Source: Clostridia bacterium
GTDB taxonomy: Bacteria > Bacillota > Clostridia > Christensenellales > Borkfalkiaceae
Length of the DNA stretch: 63,371 nucleotides
Assembly (NCBI GenBank): GCA_017471945.1
Contig: JAFURH010000039.1
Location: forward strand, 1 to 63,371
Direction: 5' to 3'
Every line of letters begins with the position of its first letter. Position 1 is the stretch's first letter. Positions 25,659 to 34,642 of the stretch are shown here, one piece after another. The position numbers were made by a program, and so were the translations under genes. The notes beneath the pieces are model-generated. The model did no database searches, was not told where the DNA came from, and saw nothing but the letters and a program-made list of their open reading frames with translations.

Positions 25659-26302
25659 TCTTCGCCTCCGTCCCCGTCCGTTTCGTCAAATTCGCCGTTT
25701 TGCTTGCGTTCGGCGGTCTCTATAATTTCGCCGATTTTTTGGAGTATTTTTTCTTTTCCGAAGCCCGTTTCGCTGCTTGTTGCGATCAGGTTTCCTTCCC
25801 CTAAGTAGGTTTTGGCGGCGATCGTTTTGATCTGCTCTTTGAGCTTCATTTTCGAAAGCTTGTCCGCCTTGGTCAACACGAGGGTAAAGGGCAGGATATG
25901 ATAGTGCAGAAATTCGAGCATCTGCCCGTCGTCCTCGGTGGGATTATGACGCGAGTCCGCGAGCATAAACACGTGCGCGATATTCTCTTTATTCTTAAAA
26001 AAATCGTCGAGCGTTTTCGCCCATTTCTGTTTTTCGGCTTTGGAAACCCGCGCAAAACCGTACCCTGGCAGGTCGGCAAGGATAAAATCCCCGAAATCGA
26101 AATAATTCACGAGCCGCGTTCTGCCCGGCTCGCTACTCGTTTTCGCAAGCTTTTTACGGTTCGCGAGCATATTGATAAACGAGCTTTTCCCGACGTTGGA
26201 TTTCCCGCACACGGCGATCATCGGTTTTTCGGGCGTGATAAACTGCTTCGCCGTCGCCGCGCTGGTAATAAACGTCGCGTTTTTGATTACGACCTCTTTC
26301 AT
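25655..26302 (-). CDS. engB: ribosome biogenesis GTPase YsxC/EngB
   Basis: 215 residues. TRAFAC-class GTPase needed for 50S assembly. G1 GKSNVGKSSFINML (about 34-47), G2 region TSSEPGRTRLVNYF, G3 DLPGYGFA (about 77-84), G4 TKADKL (about 146-151), G5 TSSETGFG. The acidic tail (GEFDETDGDGGEE) is longer than usual. AAGGAG precedes the ATG. In firmicutes it directly follows lon; here hairpin-array copy E is inserted between them. Confidence 0.95.
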   Translation of the reverse strand: MKEVVIKNATFITSAATAKQFITPEKPMIAVCGKSNVGKSSFINMLANRKKLAKTSSEPGRTRLVNYFDFGDFILADLPGYGFARVSKAEKQKWAKTLDDFFKNKENIAHVFMLADSRHNPTEDDGQMLEFLHYHILPFTLVLTKADKLSKMKLKEQIKTIAAKTYLGEGNLIATSSETGFGKEKILQKIGEIIETAERKQNGEFDETDGDGGEE

Positions 26303-26321
26303 TTTCTCTCTCCTTTATATA

Positions 26322-26603
26322 GTAAGGGTCGAGGGGATAATCCCCTCGCGGATTGTAAAGGCAGAGCCTTTACGACCCTCTGTCAAGAGCCGCCGTTAGG
26401 CGGAACAAGTACCCATAAAAGAAAAACGCAAGCTTTTCGTCCCCGCGGCTATGCCGCGTGATCGCCTCACGGCGAAAGGCGCAAAACTGCGTTTTGCTTT
26501 ATTGAGTCCGAGAACGCGGGGCGTTGCCCCACACCCCACCAGAAACTGAGTTTCTGGACTTCCAACCGTAGGGGCAACGCCCCTTGACCTTTGGCTCTTA
26601 GTC
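26322..26603 (+). repeat. hairpin-array element (family 1), copy E, full length
   Basis: All ten positions. First stem GAGGGG-ATAAT-CCCCTC, seventh GCAAAAC-TGC-GTTTTGC, eighth GGGGC-GTT-GCCCC, ninth CCAGAAACT-GA-GTTTCTGG. It fills the 309-bp gap between engB and lon, two co-oriented minus-strand genes. Confidence 0.92.
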
Positions 26604-26611
26604 CTTAGTTC

Positions 26612-29044
26612 TCAACACCGCACGCCGTCGTGCGAGCCAACTTCGGAAAGGGGAAGCACGGGCGGTTTTTTGGGCGTTCTACGCGAAGATTTACCCCCGT
26701 CCGCGGGCTTTTCCGCTTCTCGAAGCGCCAAACGGAACACTTCTTCTACGCCCGTTACGGGTACGAACGCAATATCTTTTCTCACCGATTCGGGGATCTC
26801 TTCGATATCTTTTTTGTTTTCCGCGGGCATAATCACCGTCTTGATCCCGATCCGCCTCGCGGCAAGGGATTTTTCCTTTAACCCGCCGATCGGCAACACC
26901 TTTCCGCGCAAGGTGATCTCGCCCGTCATCGCGACATCTCTGCGGACCTTTCTGCCCGTGAACGCCGACAGGATCGCCGTCGCCATCGTTACGCCCGCGC
27001 TCGGCCCGTCCTTCGGGGTCGCGCCTTCGGGCACGTGGATATGCAGGTCGTTTTCTTCAAACGCTTGCTTGTTGATTCGGTATTCTTCCGCGTGCGCGCG
27101 GATATACGTGAGCGCGGCTTGCGCGGATTCTTTCATTACGTCGCCGAGCTTGCCCGTGAGTTTCACTTCACCTTTCCCGGGTACTAAGCAAGCCTCCACC
27201 GTCAAGGTCGTACCGCCGACCGCCGTCCACGCAAGACCCGTAACCGCGCCGACCTCTTCTTCTTTTCTCACCTCGTCGCCCGTAAAGCGGGGCGCGCCGA
27301 GAATTTCCAGCACCCGTTTTCTGTCTACTTTTTCAAACGGCTTGTCCTTTTCGTCCGCGTGCAACACGGCTATTTTTCGGATCACCGTACCGATCGTGCG
27401 CTCTAACGTTCTCACCCCTGCCTCGCGGGTATATCCCTCGATCACCGCGCGAAGTCCGTCCGCGGTGAACTTCGCTTGCCCGTCCGTAAGCCTGTTGGCT
27501 TTGAGCTGTTTGGGAACGAGGTAGCGCTTGGCGATCTCCGTCTTTTCTTCGAGCGTGTAGCCCGAAACTTCAATGATCTCCATACGGTCGCGCAAGGGGG
27601 CAGGTATGGTTTCAAGGCTGTTTGCCGTGGTCACGAAGAGCACCTTGCTGAGATCGTACGGCACTTCCAAATACCGATCGCGGAAGGTGTCGTTCTGTTC
27701 GGGATCGAGCACCTCCAAAAGCGCCGACGCGGGGTCGCCGCGCATATCCGACGAGATCTTGTCGATCTCGTCCAAAAGGAACACGGGATTGACCGTGCCC
27801 GCGTTTTTCATAGCGTAGATCACCCGCCCGGGCATCGCGCCGATATAGGTGCGGCGGTGTCCGCGGATCTCCGCTTCGTCCTTCACCCCGCCCAGGCTCA
27901 TACGCACGAATTTCCGATTCAACGCGCGCGCGATCGAACGCGCGATACTCGTTTTGCCCACCCCCGGGGGGCCGACGAAGCACAAAACGGGCGCTTTCAT
28001 TTCCCCCGTGAGCTTTAACACGGCGAGGTATTCGGTGATGCGTTCTTTGATCTTATCCAACCCGTAGTGATCGGCTTCGAGGATCTTCACGCAATCGGCA
28101 AGCTTTTGGGTGTCCTCGGTTTTTTCCGTCCAGGCAAGCTCCAAGATCTGATCGAGGTAGCCCGTGATCACGGTATACTCGGGCGAAGTGGAATTCATTT
28201 TCGAAAGCCTGTCGATTTCTTTTAAACATTTTTTCTCGACCTCTTCGGGCAGTCCTTTCGCCTTGATCTTTTCGCGGTATTCGTCCTCTTCTTTCCCGTC
28301 CTCGCCAAGCTCGGAATGAATGGCTTTGAGCTGTTCGCGCAGGAAATATTCCTTTTGCGATTTATCGATATTTTTTCTGACGGTCGTCGCGATCTTCTTT
28401 TCGATCTTGGAAATTTCCAGCTCGTCGTTCAAGCACCGCTCGAACAGCTTCAATCTCTCGACCGTCCTGCGTTCTTCCAAAATCGCCTGTTTGATATCCA
28501 TTCTCACGCGCATAGCCGCCAAGATACAATCGATATACTCGTCTGCGTCCTGACAGTTTTCGTACTTTGCATACGTTTCCTTAGCGATCTTCCCGTCGGC
28601 GAGCAACACGTCCTTGACGAGCGCTTTTGCCGCGCGCAGATACGCTTCTTCGAGCACCTCGTCGCCGTGCACGGGGGCAAGCTCGTCGCAAACGGCGTAA
28701 AAACACCCGTCCTCAGCGGACACCGTCCGCGCTTTCGCGCGATACAAGCCCTCGGCGCTCACGCGCACGACCCCGCCGGGGAGTTGGGCGATCTGTTTGA
28801 TTTTCGCCACGCACCCGACCGAGTACAGATCGGACGGCACGATTTCGTCCTTTTCGGTAACCTTTTGCGTGCAGATAAAGAGCAGTCTTTCCGCCGAAGC
28901 AGAAGCGCGTTCGACGGCTTTCAAGGTCATTTGTCTACCGACCTCGAAAGAGATGGTAACGCGCGGAAAGGCGACCTTACCCCGAAGGGGCACGGTCGGC
29001 AAAATATTCGTTCTTAAAATTTCTTTTTCCATAATTTTTTCCAT
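26612..29044 (-). CDS. lon: ATP-dependent protease Lon
   Basis: 810 residues from the ATG at 29042-29044 (another ATG four codons on is possible; no strong ribosome site). The N-terminal substrate domain (about 10-200) is followed by the AAA+ module: Walker A GPPGVGKTSIARSIA (about 356-370), Walker B VFLLDEID. The C-terminal protease has PKDGPSAGVTMATA with catalytic Ser (about residue 685) and GGLKEKSLAA with catalytic Lys (about 728). It degrades misfolded and regulatory proteins. The last 35 residues (KPADGGKSSRRTPKKPPVLP...) form a basic, Pro-rich tail not typical of Lon. Confidence 0.96.
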   Translation of the reverse strand: MEKIMEKEILRTNILPTVPLRGKVAFPRVTISFEVGRQMTLKAVERASASAERLLFICTQKVTEKDEIVPSDLYSVGCVAKIKQIAQLPGGVVRVSAEGLYRAKARTVSAEDGCFYAVCDELAPVHGDEVLEEAYLRAAKALVKDVLLADGKIAKETYAKYENCQDADEYIDCILAAMRVRMDIKQAILEERRTVERLKLFERCLNDELEISKIEKKIATTVRKNIDKSQKEYFLREQLKAIHSELGEDGKEEDEYREKIKAKGLPEEVEKKCLKEIDRLSKMNSTSPEYTVITGYLDQILELAWTEKTEDTQKLADCVKILEADHYGLDKIKERITEYLAVLKLTGEMKAPVLCFVGPPGVGKTSIARSIARALNRKFVRMSLGGVKDEAEIRGHRRTYIGAMPGRVIYAMKNAGTVNPVFLLDEIDKISSDMRGDPASALLEVLDPEQNDTFRDRYLEVPYDLSKVLFVTTANSLETIPAPLRDRMEIIEVSGYTLEEKTEIAKRYLVPKQLKANRLTDGQAKFTADGLRAVIEGYTREAGVRTLERTIGTVIRKIAVLHADEKDKPFEKVDRKRVLEILGAPRFTGDEVRKEEEVGAVTGLAWTAVGGTTLTVEACLVPGKGEVKLTGKLGDVMKESAQAALTYIRAHAEEYRINKQAFEENDLHIHVPEGATPKDGPSAGVTMATAILSAFTGRKVRRDVAMTGEITLRGKVLPIGGLKEKSLAARRIGIKTVIMPAENKKDIEEIPESVRKDIAFVPVTGVEEVFRLALREAEKPADGGKSSRRTPKKPPVLPLSEVGSHDGVRC

Positions 29045-29089
29045 ATATTTATTATTACCCAAAACCCGTCCGTTTCAAACAGGCGAATA

Positions 29090-29368
29090 CCCAAGGGTCG
29101 AGGGAAGTATTCCCTCGCTGTGACGGGAAGTCCAGAAACTCAGTTTCTGGCGGGTGTGGGCGGAGCCCACGAAAACAATGCCCAAAATAAGCAAAACGCA
29201 GTTTTGCGCCTTTCGCCGTGAGGCGAATTCGCGGCGTTGCCGCGGCGACGAAAAGCCAATGCTTTGCTTATAGGAGTCCGAGAATGCGGGGCGTTGCCCC
29301 TGCACCCCACCAGAAACTGAGTTTCTGGACTTCCGACCATAGGGGCAACGCCCCTTGACCCTTGCTTT
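29090..29368. repeat. hairpin-array element (family 1), copy F, composite
   Basis: The ninth-position hairpin CCAGAAACT/AGTTTCTGG occurs at both ends in opposite orientation; the core (GCAAAAC-GCA-GTTTTGC, CGCC-GTGA-GGCG, CGCGGC-GTT-GCCGCG, AAGC-CAAT-GCTT) is reversed relative to the right arm. First hairpin GAGGGAA-GTA-TTCCCTC. Located between lon and a terminator. Confidence 0.9.
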
Positions 29369-29395
29369 CTATTTCCAAAGGCAATCGCTACTGAA

Positions 29396-29424
29396 AAACC
29401 TGTCCTCGCGGACAGGTTTTTTTC
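29396..29424. terminator. terminator of the polysaccharide kinase operon
   Basis: AAAACCTGTCC-TCGC-GGACAGGTTTT with T/A runs on both flanks, adjacent to the stop codon at 29426. Confidence 0.85.
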
Positions 29425-29425
29425 C

Positions 29426-30238
29426 TTACTCGGTTTTTGGTTCGGAATCGGAAGGCTTTTTCGCCGCGCCGTAGCCGTAATGCTCGTAGTGATAATAATT
29501 CTTGCGTTTCGTCTTTTTTCCGCCTTTATAGTCGTTGACGACGATACCTAAAATATTCACTTTCGCAAACGCCAGCTTGTTGAGCGCGTTCGCCATATCC
29601 GATACGTAAGACGCAAGATGTCTGCAAACGAGCGCCGCGCCGTCTACTATGGGCGCAAGCGCCAACGAGTCGGCAACCAATAAAACGGGGGGCGTGTCGT
29701 AGATCACGTAGTCGAATTTCGCTTTAAGAGTGTCCGAAAGCTCTTTCATTTTCGCGCTCTCTAAAATTTCGTAAGGGCGCGGCGAAACCGTTCCGCAAGG
29801 GATAATATATAAGTTTTCGTTATAGTTTGAAGGCTGGCAAACCTCGTCTAACGTCGCTTGTCCCGAAAGATAATCGGAAAGTCCGGGAACGTTTTTCAAG
29901 GCGAAGGATTTTCCCACGCGGCCTTTTCTGATATCCGCGTCCACAAGCACTACTTTCGCGTCCGATTGCGCGAACATCAAAGCAAGGTTGGAAGCCACCG
30001 TCGTTTTCCCGTCCTCGGGGAACGCCGAAGTCATCATAAACGCAACGCCTTCGTCGCCTTTTTTCGCCACCGATACGGAAATCGCCGCTTTCAAAGCGCG
30101 GAAGGACTCCGTGAGCGCGAAGGGGCTGTCCTCGTTTAAAAGATAGGTCGGGGCTTCGGGCAACGCCGCGCCGCCTACTTTTTTCAATCTTTTACTACGC
30201 ATATTTTCGGAAATCTTGGAAAAAATACCCATTTTCAC
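29426..30238 (-). CDS. bacterial tyrosine kinase, CpsD/CapB family
   Basis: 270 residues. P-loop BY-kinase: Walker A SAFPEDGKTTVASNLA (about 91-106), Walker A' VVLVDADIRKGR, Walker B DYVIYDTPPVLLVAD. The C-terminus is the Tyr cluster YYHYEHYGYGAA (about 247-258), which becomes phosphorylated. It partners with the membrane activator encoded just upstream and controls capsule or exopolysaccharide chain length. Start could be Met1 or Met3; the 4-nt overlap with the partner gene favours coupled translation. Confidence 0.9.
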   Translation of the reverse strand: MKMGIFSKISENMRSKRLKKVGGAALPEAPTYLLNEDSPFALTESFRALKAAISVSVAKKGDEGVAFMMTSAFPEDGKTTVASNLALMFAQSDAKVVLVDADIRKGRVGKSFALKNVPGLSDYLSGQATLDEVCQPSNYNENLYIIPCGTVSPRPYEILESAKMKELSDTLKAKFDYVIYDTPPVLLVADSLALAPIVDGAALVCRHLASYVSDMANALNKLAFAKVNILGIVVNDYKGGKKTKRKNYYHYEHYGYGAAKKPSDSEPKTE

Positions 30239-31104
30239 ACCTCCGCCTTCGCGTCTTTTTCTTTTTTGTCGATGGACGGCAACACGCCGAGCACGGGTAC
30301 GCCCAAACGCTTGGATACGCTCTCGTAATGGCGAAGCCTGTTATCCATTCTGTGCGCGATCACCACCACGATACAAGAGACCAAAAGCGCCGCCGCACCT
30401 AAAAGTATCGCGAACTTGATCGCTTGATCTTTCGCGTACCCCGCGTTGGTTAAATGCACTTCGTCGAGCACCGTCGTTTTCACGCAGTTGGTAAAATCGT
30501 AGCCGCTGGGAACGACCATATATTTTTCCACGTATTCGGGCACTTTGATCTCGACCGCACGCAACAGCTCTTCGGCAAACGCCTTATTCGCTTTCCCCGT
30601 CACGGAAATTTTTACGTAGATAAAACTCTTGGAAAGGCTGGATTCCCCGTCTTCCGTCGTCTTGGTATACGAGAAGGACACCGCGTCGTTGATTTTTCTG
30701 AGGAACGCCGCGTATCTTTGATTGATCGAGCCGTCCGCGTTCAAAATCTCCACCGCGGGCTTACTCGGCATTTCCTGCATAAGCTGCGCGGAAAAGGTCT
30801 CCGAAGAAAGCAGTTCGATCATATTTTTCATCACGTGCTCGCCGTACGCGCCGTACACGCCGTATTGACTTTCCGAATCGGGCGTTTCGCCTTCTTCGGG
30901 GTTTTTATCGGGATTTACGTAGAACACGGGGCTTACGCCGTAAGTATACACGTCTTTCGAATCCAAATACCCGTACAATCCGCCCGCAGTCGCGCCAAGC
31001 ACGAGCACCAAAAGCAGAATGAGGATCTTAGACCAAAGCGCACGGAAAATATCGCCGAGGCTGAATTCCTCGTCCGCTTGGAAATCTTGCTTCATTTCTT
31101 CCAT
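30235..31104 (-). CDS. Wzz/CapA-type chain-length determinant and kinase activator
   Basis: 289 residues. Two transmembrane helices (about 30-52 and 230-250) flank an outer coiled-coil domain, the Wzz layout. The C-terminal cytoplasmic tail (RMDNRLRHYESVSKRLGVPVLGVLPSIDKKEK) is the segment that activates the CpsD kinase encoded next. An N-terminal SLGDIFRALWSKILILLLV segment is typical. It is the first gene of the two-gene unit, with a consensus promoter 76 nt upstream. No glycosyltransferases follow, so this is a small, split polysaccharide locus. Confidence 0.88.
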   Translation of the reverse strand: MEEMKQDFQADEEFSLGDIFRALWSKILILLLVLVLGATAGGLYGYLDSKDVYTYGVSPVFYVNPDKNPEEGETPDSESQYGVYGAYGEHVMKNMIELLSSETFSAQLMQEMPSKPAVEILNADGSINQRYAAFLRKINDAVSFSYTKTTEDGESSLSKSFIYVKISVTGKANKAFAEELLRAVEIKVPEYVEKYMVVPSGYDFTNCVKTTVLDEVHLTNAGYAKDQAIKFAILLGAAALLVSCIVVVIAHRMDNRLRHYESVSKRLGVPVLGVLPSIDKKEKDAKAEV

Positions 31105-31179
31105 CTCATCTCTTCCTCTTTTCGAATTATTTTTCTTTCCGAGTCTAAAACTTCCCCACTCTCGGAAGGTTCTTTACAT

Positions 31180-31208
31180 ATTATATCACTTTCGAGAAAT
31201 ACTGTCAA
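31180..31208 (-). promoter_or_regulatory. promoter of the Wzz-kinase operon
   Basis: Minus-strand TTGACA (31203-31208), 17 bp, TATAAT (31180-31185): perfect consensus. Confidence 0.85.
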
Positions 31209-31250
31209 GTTGAAAGAACGCGTTTTTTTAATTTACTTAAACAAGAACAG

Positions 31251-31279
31251 TTGCTATTTTTTGTGAATTATGCTATAAT
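31251..31279 (+). promoter_or_regulatory. holB promoter
   Basis: TTGCTA (31251-31256), 17 bp, TATAAT (31274-31279); it diverges from the Wzz promoter 43 bp away. Confidence 0.8.
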
Positions 31280-31310
31280 ATTTTTTAAGAAGCTATCGGG
31301 AGGGCGAAAT

Positions 31311-32315
31311 ATGCAAACGCTTTTAAAAGAAACGAACGCATATCGGCTGTTAAAAGCCGAGCGCGATAAAAACCGTTTGCATCACGCCTATCTTCTCTTG
31401 CTCGACGATAAACGCAACCTTCGCGAAGCGGTGAAAATATTTGCAAAGCTCCTGTTTTTCTGCGAAGAAGCGGATACTCCCGAAAGGGCGAGGATATCCT
31501 CTTTGATCGACGGGGAAGTGTTTTCCGATTCTCTCGTGTTTCCGAAAACGGACAAAAAATTCACCGTCGCGGAAACGGAAGATATCTTGGAAGAAATTTC
31601 CTTAAAGCCGATAGAGGGCGGAAAAAAAGTTTTTCTCGTAGCCGATTTTGCCGAAGCGACGGCACAAGCGCAGAATAAACTTTTAAAGGTTCTGGAAGAA
31701 CCGCCCGAAAACGTGTTTTTTCTCTTGGGCGCAACGAGCTCTTATCCCGTTCTTTCCACCGTGCTCTCGCGTACGGAAAAGCTGGAAATTTTACCGTTCA
31801 CGGAAACGCAAGTCGGCGATTGCCTTCGGCGGTTATATAAGGACAAGCCTTTTACTCAAAGGGAACTTACGCTTTCCGCGGCGGCTTCGTCGGGGAGCGT
31901 GGGCACGGCGCAAAATATCCTCGACGGGGGGTATTATAAAGACCTGACTCAAAAGGCGTTCGAGCTTTGCTCGGCGGGGCTTTCTACCCTTCCGATCGCG
32001 GTGAAAAAGGCTTCGGATATCAAATATAAAAAGGAATTTTTGTCCTTTTTAAAGCTCGTATTCCGCGACGCGTTTTTATATAAAGCGGAAACGAAAGATT
32101 CGTCTTTTCGCTCGGTCGGGGAAAAATATTTCGTTCTTCCGACGGAACGGGACAAGGTCCGCGCAGTATCGGAAAACTATTCTTTATCCGCTTTATTATA
32201 CGCGCAGGAAGCTTTGACGGAAGCGGAAAAGGAAGTGTTTTTCAACGCGAATTTCCCGCAATGCATCGAGATCGCGCTTTCGAAAATTCTTTGGAAAAAC
32301 AAGTCTGTTTTATAA
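31311..32315 (+). CDS. holB: DNA polymerase III delta' subunit
   Basis: 334 residues from the ATG at 31311 (GGGAGG in front). Clamp-loader AAA+ fold with a degenerate P-loop, usual for delta': HHAYLLLLDDKRNLREAVKIFAKLL replaces the Walker A. The SRC-like motif is VLSTVLSRTEKLEILPFTETQV (about 162-183), preceded by AQAQNKLLKVLEEPPENVFFLLGAT, the family signature near residues 124-146. The zinc cysteines of other delta' proteins are missing. Followed 69 nt later by ricT, the Bacillus holB-yaaT pair; tmk, usually just upstream, is 30 kb away. Confidence 0.9.
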   Translation: MQTLLKETNAYRLLKAERDKNRLHHAYLLLLDDKRNLREAVKIFAKLLFFCEEADTPERARISSLIDGEVFSDSLVFPKTDKKFTVAETEDILEEISLKPIEGGKKVFLVADFAEATAQAQNKLLKVLEEPPENVFFLLGATSSYPVLSTVLSRTEKLEILPFTETQVGDCLRRLYKDKPFTQRELTLSAAASSGSVGTAQNILDGGYYKDLTQKAFELCSAGLSTLPIAVKKASDIKYKKEFLSFLKLVFRDAFLYKAETKDSSFRSVGEKYFVLPTERDKVRAVSENYSLSALLYAQEALTEAEKEVFFNANFPQCIEIALSKILWKNKSVL

Positions 32316-32384
32316 TTCAACGCATACCTGGGTGGGTCGTTTTCCTACTCTTCACGTAAAAAACTCAAAAGGATTCTTTTATAT

Positions 32385-33245
32385 ATGGTACAAGTAGTCG
32401 TAATCAAATTCAAATCGGGCGGTAAGCTCTACTATTTCTCTCCGAAAAAGGGGGAAATCTACGAGCGGAATATGCCCGTTATCGTAGAAACGTCGAGAGG
32501 TCTTGAATACGCTTGGGTGGCTTATCCCGAACGTTCCGTTCCCGACGAAGAGGTCGTACAGCCCTTAAAACCGATCGTGCGGATCGCGACGGAAAAGGAC
32601 AGGGAATTTTACGCCGCCTGTCAAGAAAAAAAGCCCTCTGCTATGCAGACTTGCCGGGAAAAGATCGCGGCGCGGGGCTTGGAAATGAAGCTCGTAGACT
32701 GCGAATTCGCGTTCGACGGAAGCAAGATCGTATTCTTCTTCACGTCCGCGGGCAGAGTGGATTTTCGCGAGCTAGTAAAAGACTTGGCTTCGGCGTTTAA
32801 AACCCGCATCGAGCTCCGCCAAGTCGGTACGCGCGACGAAACGAAATACCTCGGCGGTCTTGCGCCGTGCGGGCGCATTTGTTGCTGCGCGGGGAATATG
32901 CCCGAATTTAAAAAAGTCAGCATCAAAATGGCGAAAACGCAAGGCTTATCGTTAAACCCGGGCAAGATCAGCGGACTTTGCGGACGGTTGATGTGCTGTT
33001 TGAGCTACGAAAGCGATTATTACGCGGAGGCGTACAAAAAGATGCCCAAGCTCGGCTCGGAAGTCGGCACGCCCGAAGGCAGGGGCACGGTCGCTTCGGT
33101 TAATATGCTGAAAATGCAGGTCAAAGTCAAGATCGACGACAAGAACGGCGGACTTATCTTCAAGGACTTCCCGTTAGAGGACGTCAAATTCAAAAAAGGC
33201 AACCAACCCCAAAAAGACGAGGACGACGAAGCCGACGAAGAATAA
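32385..33245 (+). CDS. ricT: PSP1-domain protein RicT (YaaT)
   Basis: 286 residues. The PSP1 C-terminal domain (about 60-145) includes DCEFAFDGSKIVFFFTSAGRVDFRELVKDLA. The cysteine motifs CGRICCCAG (about 161-169) and CGRLMCCLSYE (about 197-207) supply iron-sulfur ligands of the Ric (Y-complex) proteins. In Bacillus RicT with RicA and RicF promotes RNase Y cleavage and affects competence and sporulation. The C-terminus is acidic (DEDDEADEE). An AAAAGGA site precedes the ATG. Confidence 0.9.
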   Translation: MVQVVVIKFKSGGKLYYFSPKKGEIYERNMPVIVETSRGLEYAWVAYPERSVPDEEVVQPLKPIVRIATEKDREFYAACQEKKPSAMQTCREKIAARGLEMKLVDCEFAFDGSKIVFFFTSAGRVDFRELVKDLASAFKTRIELRQVGTRDETKYLGGLAPCGRICCCAGNMPEFKKVSIKMAKTQGLSLNPGKISGLCGRLMCCLSYESDYYAEAYKKMPKLGSEVGTPEGRGTVASVNMLKMQVKVKIDDKNGGLIFKDFPLEDVKFKKGNQPQKDEDDEADEE

Positions 33246-33249
33246 CGTA

Positions 33250-33284
33250 AAAAATCCCGTTCCTGACGACGGGATTTTTTTGAT
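33250..33284 (+). terminator. terminator of holB-ricT
   Basis: AAAAATCCCGT pairs with ACGGGATTTTT, followed by more T; strong intrinsic terminator. Confidence 0.9.
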
Positions 33285-33296
33285 AGTTTAAAAAAA

Positions 33297-33556
33297 TTAA
33301 GGTCAAGGGGCGTTGCCCCTTGCGGATTGTAAAGGCAGAGCCTTTACGACCCTCTGTCAAGAGCCGCCGTTAGGCGGAATCAAGTACCCATAAAAGAAAA
33401 GCGCAAGCTTTTCGTCTCCGCGGCTATGCCGCGTGCTCGCCTCACGGCGAAAGACGCAACCTATCGGTTGCTTATTTTGGGCATTGTATTCGTGGGCTCT
33501 GCCCACACCCGCGAGGGGATTATCCCCTCGACCCTTACTTAGTTTCTGGACTTCCT
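33297..33556 (+). repeat. hairpin-array element (family 1), copy G
   Basis: Positions 1-8 in forward order (AAGGGG-CGTTG-CCCCTT ... GTGGGC-TCT-GCCCAC), ending with GAGGGG-ATTAT-CCCCTC in place of the usual right end. It occupies the gap between the convergent ricT and rsmG genes. Confidence 0.9.
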
Positions 33557-33560
33557 GTTT

Positions 33561-34256
33561 TTACAGCGGCGCTTTGCGTTCCTTGCCTTGACCTCTTGGG
33601 TATTTCGGCGGCGTGGGCTTTACCTTTTCGATCACCGCCAACGTGCGCTCGCCGTAGCTTTCGGGCAACGAGTATTCCAAAACACTTTTCGTTTTCGCGC
33701 CCAAGATCTTATACGCGCTTTCCGCTTCCTTGATCTCCGTTCTGTCCCCGCCTTTATAAGCGATAAACGAGCCGCCGACCTTCACAAACGGTAGGCAGTA
33801 TTCCGACAACGTATTCATTCTCGCCACCGCCCGCGCCGTTACGTGATCGAAGCGTTCGCGGAAAGATTTTTCCTTCGCCGCGTCCTCCGCCCGAAGATTA
33901 TAAATATTCATTTTCGAAAAACCTAATTTATCCACAACGACCTTTAAAAATTCGCATTTTTTTCCGACGCTTTCAAAAAGGGAAAAACTAAGGTCCTCTC
34001 TTAAAATTTTAAGTACCACGGAAGGAAACCCCGCGCCCGAGCCGATCTCCGCAACGCAAGCGTTTTTGGAAAACAAAAATTCTCCTGCCGCGCTGTCTAA
34101 AAAATGTTTATAAAACACTTCCTTTTCTTCCGTAATCGCGGTGAGATTATATTTTGCGTTATATTCGAGCAAAAGCGCGCGGAAAGCCTCGAAAAGCTCT
34201 TTTTTCTCTCCTCGTATTAAATTTTTATACCCTATTAGTCTTTCGTTCATATCCAT
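33561..34256 (-). CDS. rsmG: 16S rRNA (guanine-527-N7)-methyltransferase RsmG
   Basis: 231 residues. SAM-dependent methyltransferase; motif I VAEIGSGAGFPSVVLKIL (about 72-89), FESVGKKCEFLKVVV, and the RsmG-specific ARAVARMNTLSEYCLPFVKVGGSFIAYKGG (about 144-173). It methylates G527 of 16S rRNA. In many firmicutes it lies close to oriC with noc/parB. The consensus -10 is exactly positioned so that transcription would begin at the A of its ATG, so the mRNA appears leaderless. The C-terminus is basic (RGQGKERKAPL). Confidence 0.95.
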   Translation of the reverse strand: MDMNERLIGYKNLIRGEKKELFEAFRALLLEYNAKYNLTAITEEKEVFYKHFLDSAAGEFLFSKNACVAEIGSGAGFPSVVLKILREDLSFSLFESVGKKCEFLKVVVDKLGFSKMNIYNLRAEDAAKEKSFRERFDHVTARAVARMNTLSEYCLPFVKVGGSFIAYKGGDRTEIKEAESAYKILGAKTKSVLEYSLPESYGERTLAVIEKVKPTPPKYPRGQGKERKAPL

Positions 34257-34262
34257 ACCGTT

Positions 34263-34291
34263 ATTATAGCATATCTTTTCAAAGATAGCAA
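34263..34291 (-). promoter_or_regulatory. leaderless rsmG promoter
   Basis: Minus-strand TTGCTA (34286-34291), 17 bp, TATAAT (34263-34268). The ATG (34254-34256) begins 7 nt after the -10. Confidence 0.8.
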
Positions 34292-34327
34292 TCGTTTTCC
34301 ACTTTCTTTTCGGGAAAGTTCATAACT

Positions 34328-34560
34328 TTATCCACCTGTGGACAACTTTTGTGGACAAGTCGATTAAATTTATTTTTATACATTATTTTTTAATATTTAT
34401 TCAAATAAAGAAAAAATGACGAAACGAATTCTTTCCACTTTTCCACAATCTTTCCACTTTTCTATCCACCGAAAAAGTAAGGGTTATAAACAGCGTTTTG
34501 GGTATCGATTTTATCATACGTGAAAAGGGATTCGACAAATTTCGCGCTCGGTTATCAACA
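34328..34560. other. DnaA-box cluster 1 with AT-rich tract, candidate origin
   Basis: DnaA-box-like 9-mers: TTATCCACC (34328), TGTGGACAA (34337 and 34350), TTTTCCACA (34439), CTATCCACC (34462), TTATAAACA (34484), TTATCAACA (34552), all 1-2 mismatches from TTATCCACA. A strongly A/T-rich tract (34363-34412) lies between the boxes and could be the unwinding element. rsmG runs left and dnaN right. dnaA is not adjacent. Confidence 0.65.
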
Positions 34561-34642
34561 ATTCCACCGCCCCTACTAATACTACTATTATAATTCTTTT
34601 TAAATATAATAAAGACGGGAGCAAGCTTCCCGAAACCAAATC

